Source: Chloroflexota bacterium
GTDB lineage: Bacteria > Chloroflexota > UBA6077 > JADZDV01
NCBI GenBank assembly: GCA_020850915.1
Contig: JADZDV010000400.1
Span: 1-6,328, forward strand
DNA: 6,328 nt
Direction: 5' to 3'
The position numbers and the translations under genes were made by a program. Of this stretch, positions 5,526 through 6,328 are shown in pieces; the first letter of the stretch is position 1, and each line of letters starts with the position of its first letter. A model generated the notes under the pieces. That model saw only the letters and a list, made by a program, of their open reading frames with translations. It was not told the origin of the DNA and did not search any database.

Positions 5526-5885
5526 TTGCCCCTCTATACCTACGCGTGCGGTGCGTGCGGTCAGGAGATCGAGAAGCGGCAGGGTTTCCACGACGCGCCG
5601 CTCACGACATGCGATGCGTGTGGGGGTGAGCTCCGGCGCGTGCTGCACCCCGTTGGCATCGTCTTCAAAGGCAGCGGCTTCTACAATACCGACTACAAGA
5701 ACGGCTCCAGCAAGGCGGCAGGTGGCGAGACCCCGGCGGACAAGACCGCCGATGCAAAGCCCGGCACGGACACGAACGGGACAACGGGCGACGGCGGCTC
5801 CGAGAAGCCGGCCGCGGCGACCTCTGACACGAGCAAGAGCGCGAAGCCCGCGGCGGCCGCCGCGCCCGCGGAAAAGGCCTCCTGA
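5526..5885 (+). CDS. FmdB-type zinc-ribbon protein with disordered tail
   Basis: The product is 119 residues. Its first ~58 form the small zinc ribbon of the FmdB/CxxC-CxxC regulatory-protein family: MPLYTYACGACGQEIEKRQGF, then TTCDACGGELRRVLHPVGIVFKGSGFYNTDYK. Cys8/Cys11 and Cys29/Cys32 are the four zinc ligands. The VGIVFKGSGFYNTDY ending is the family hallmark. The name comes from a protein beside formamidase genes, and the molecular role of most members is unknown, so regulator should not be taken as proven. Residues 59-119 are low-complexity Ala/Lys/Gly/Thr/Asp/Ser without Cys or aromatic residues, surely unstructured; such tails are seen in other high-GC FmdB proteins. The TTG start follows a 7-nt spacer after AGGAGG; the ATG 6 nt upstream is rejected as too close. 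The gene is divergent from pcm and followed after 92 bp by dtd. Confidence 0.88.
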   Translation: MPLYTYACGACGQEIEKRQGFHDAPLTTCDACGGELRRVLHPVGIVFKGSGFYNTDYKNGSSKAAGGETPADKTADAKPGTDTNGTTGDGGSEKPAAATSDTSKSAKPAAAAAPAEKAS

Positions 5886-5924
5886 CGAACCGACCAGCGC
5901 AGGAACGCTCGCTCGGCTGGCGAT

Positions 5925-5947
5925 CGTCTGGCGTTCGCGGCCAGACG
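5925..5947 (+). terminator. Strong hairpin between the FmdB gene and dtd
   Basis: CGTCTGGC (5925-5932) pairs perfectly with GCCAGACG (5940-5947) around a 7-nt loop, GTTCGCG, which could tighten to a TTCG tetraloop with one bulge. It lies 39 nt after the FmdB stop and 30 nt before the dtd start. The downstream sequence is GC-rich without a T-run, so it may be a weak or factor-assisted terminator, an RNA-stability element at the end of the upstream message, or a processing site. It is the best hairpin I can see in the window. Confidence 0.45.
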
Positions 5948-5977
5948 CGGCGTCGCGCGTCCGGAAGGTAGGGAGCC

Positions 5978-6328
5978 GTGCGCGCCGTCTGTCAGCGGAT
6001 CACCCGCGCGTCGGTCACCGTGGAAGGCGAGGTCGTCGGGCAGATTGGCCGCGGCTGGATGGTGCTGCTCGGGGTTGGCCCGTCCGACGACGAGGCGGTG
6101 GCCGCGCAGCTCGCGGATAGGATCGTCGGCCTGCGGGTCTTCGCGGACGAGCAGGGCAAGATGAACCGGTCCGTGTCTGACGTCGGCGGCGCGCTCCTGG
6201 TGGTCTCCCAGTTCACCCTCTACGCCGATACCTCCCGCGGACGCCGCCCCGGCTTCACCGGCGCCGCGGCCCCGGCCCTTGCCGAGCGACTGGTAGATCG
6301 GTTCGTGACCGCTCTTCGCGACCGCCAG
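5978..6328 (+). CDS. dtd: D-aminoacyl-tRNA deacylase, 3' end cut off
   Basis: The enzyme hydrolyses D-aminoacyl-tRNAs (and glycyl-tRNA-Ala), keeping D-amino acids out of translation; it works as a cytosolic homodimer. The visible 117 residues follow the family closely: [39 protein letters not shown] (1-39), [53 protein letters not shown] (46-97) and [15 protein letters not shown] (100-114). SQFTLYADT (77-85) is the diagnostic active-site motif. The family is usually ~145-150 residues, so about 30 are beyond the window, including the Gly-cisPro motif near the C-terminus. The start is GTG at 5978, preceded by a purine-rich GGAAGGTAGGGAG ending 2 nt before it; the GAAGG part gives better spacing. 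No ATG alternative fits the family N-terminus. It may be co-transcribed with the FmdB gene unless the intervening hairpin ends that message. Confidence 0.95.
   Translation, partial: MRAVCQRITRASVTVEGEVVGQIGRGWMVLLGVGPSDDEAVAAQLADRIVGLRVFADEQGKMNRSVSDVGGALLVVSQFTLYADTSRGRRPGFTGAAAPALAERLVDRFVTALRDRQ

Overview
This is a GC-rich bacterial stretch of ordinary chromosomal character with dense coding. It shows no phage, transposon, CRISPR or RNA-gene signal. The gene set is threonine synthase, a ComB-type phosphatase, a GT39-like membrane glycosyltransferase, protein-L-isoaspartate methyltransferase, an FmdB-type zinc ribbon and D-aminoacyl-tRNA deacylase. Together with high GC and heavy GTG/TTG start use, this would fit a high-GC Chloroflexota-type lineage. 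That placement is an impression from gene content and protein style; an actinobacterial or other high-GC origin cannot be excluded.

Layout by strand is + | - - | + + | - | + +. (1) Bases 2-601 (+) are the 3' end of a polytopic membrane protein. (2) Bases 2202-584 (-) are threonine synthase followed by a 138-residue protein of unknown function, joined by a GTGA stop/start overlap; the latter collides tail-to-tail with gene 1, with an 18-bp overlap. (3) Bases 2244-4673 (+) are a ComB-family 2-phosphosulfolactate phosphatase and, 6 bp later, a GT39-like glycosyltransferase. (4) Bases 5332-4679 (-) are protein-L-isoaspartate O-methyltransferase, ending 5 bp from the glycosyltransferase. (5) Bases 5526-6328 (+) are an FmdB-type zinc-ribbon protein and then D-aminoacyl-tRNA deacylase, which is cut by the window edge.

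The genes do not form one pathway. Pcm and Dtd are both protein/translation quality-control enzymes, ThrC is amino-acid biosynthesis, and the two membrane proteins belong to the envelope. Three features stand out. First, both divergent junctions (thrC/comB and pcm/fmdB) carry a near-palindromic TATA element that reads as a -10 hexamer on both strands, so each gene pair may share one symmetric promoter. Second, by my start assignments every one of the seven visible start codons is GTG or TTG, never ATG. Third, comB sits head-to-head, 41 bp away, with a threonine-synthase-fold gene. That is worth a check because the cysteate synthase of some methanogens' coenzyme M pathway arose from threonine synthase.

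I see no clearly novel system here. The best candidates for follow-up are the symmetric promoters, the unrecognised 138-residue protein coupled to thrC, and the thrC-comB pairing.
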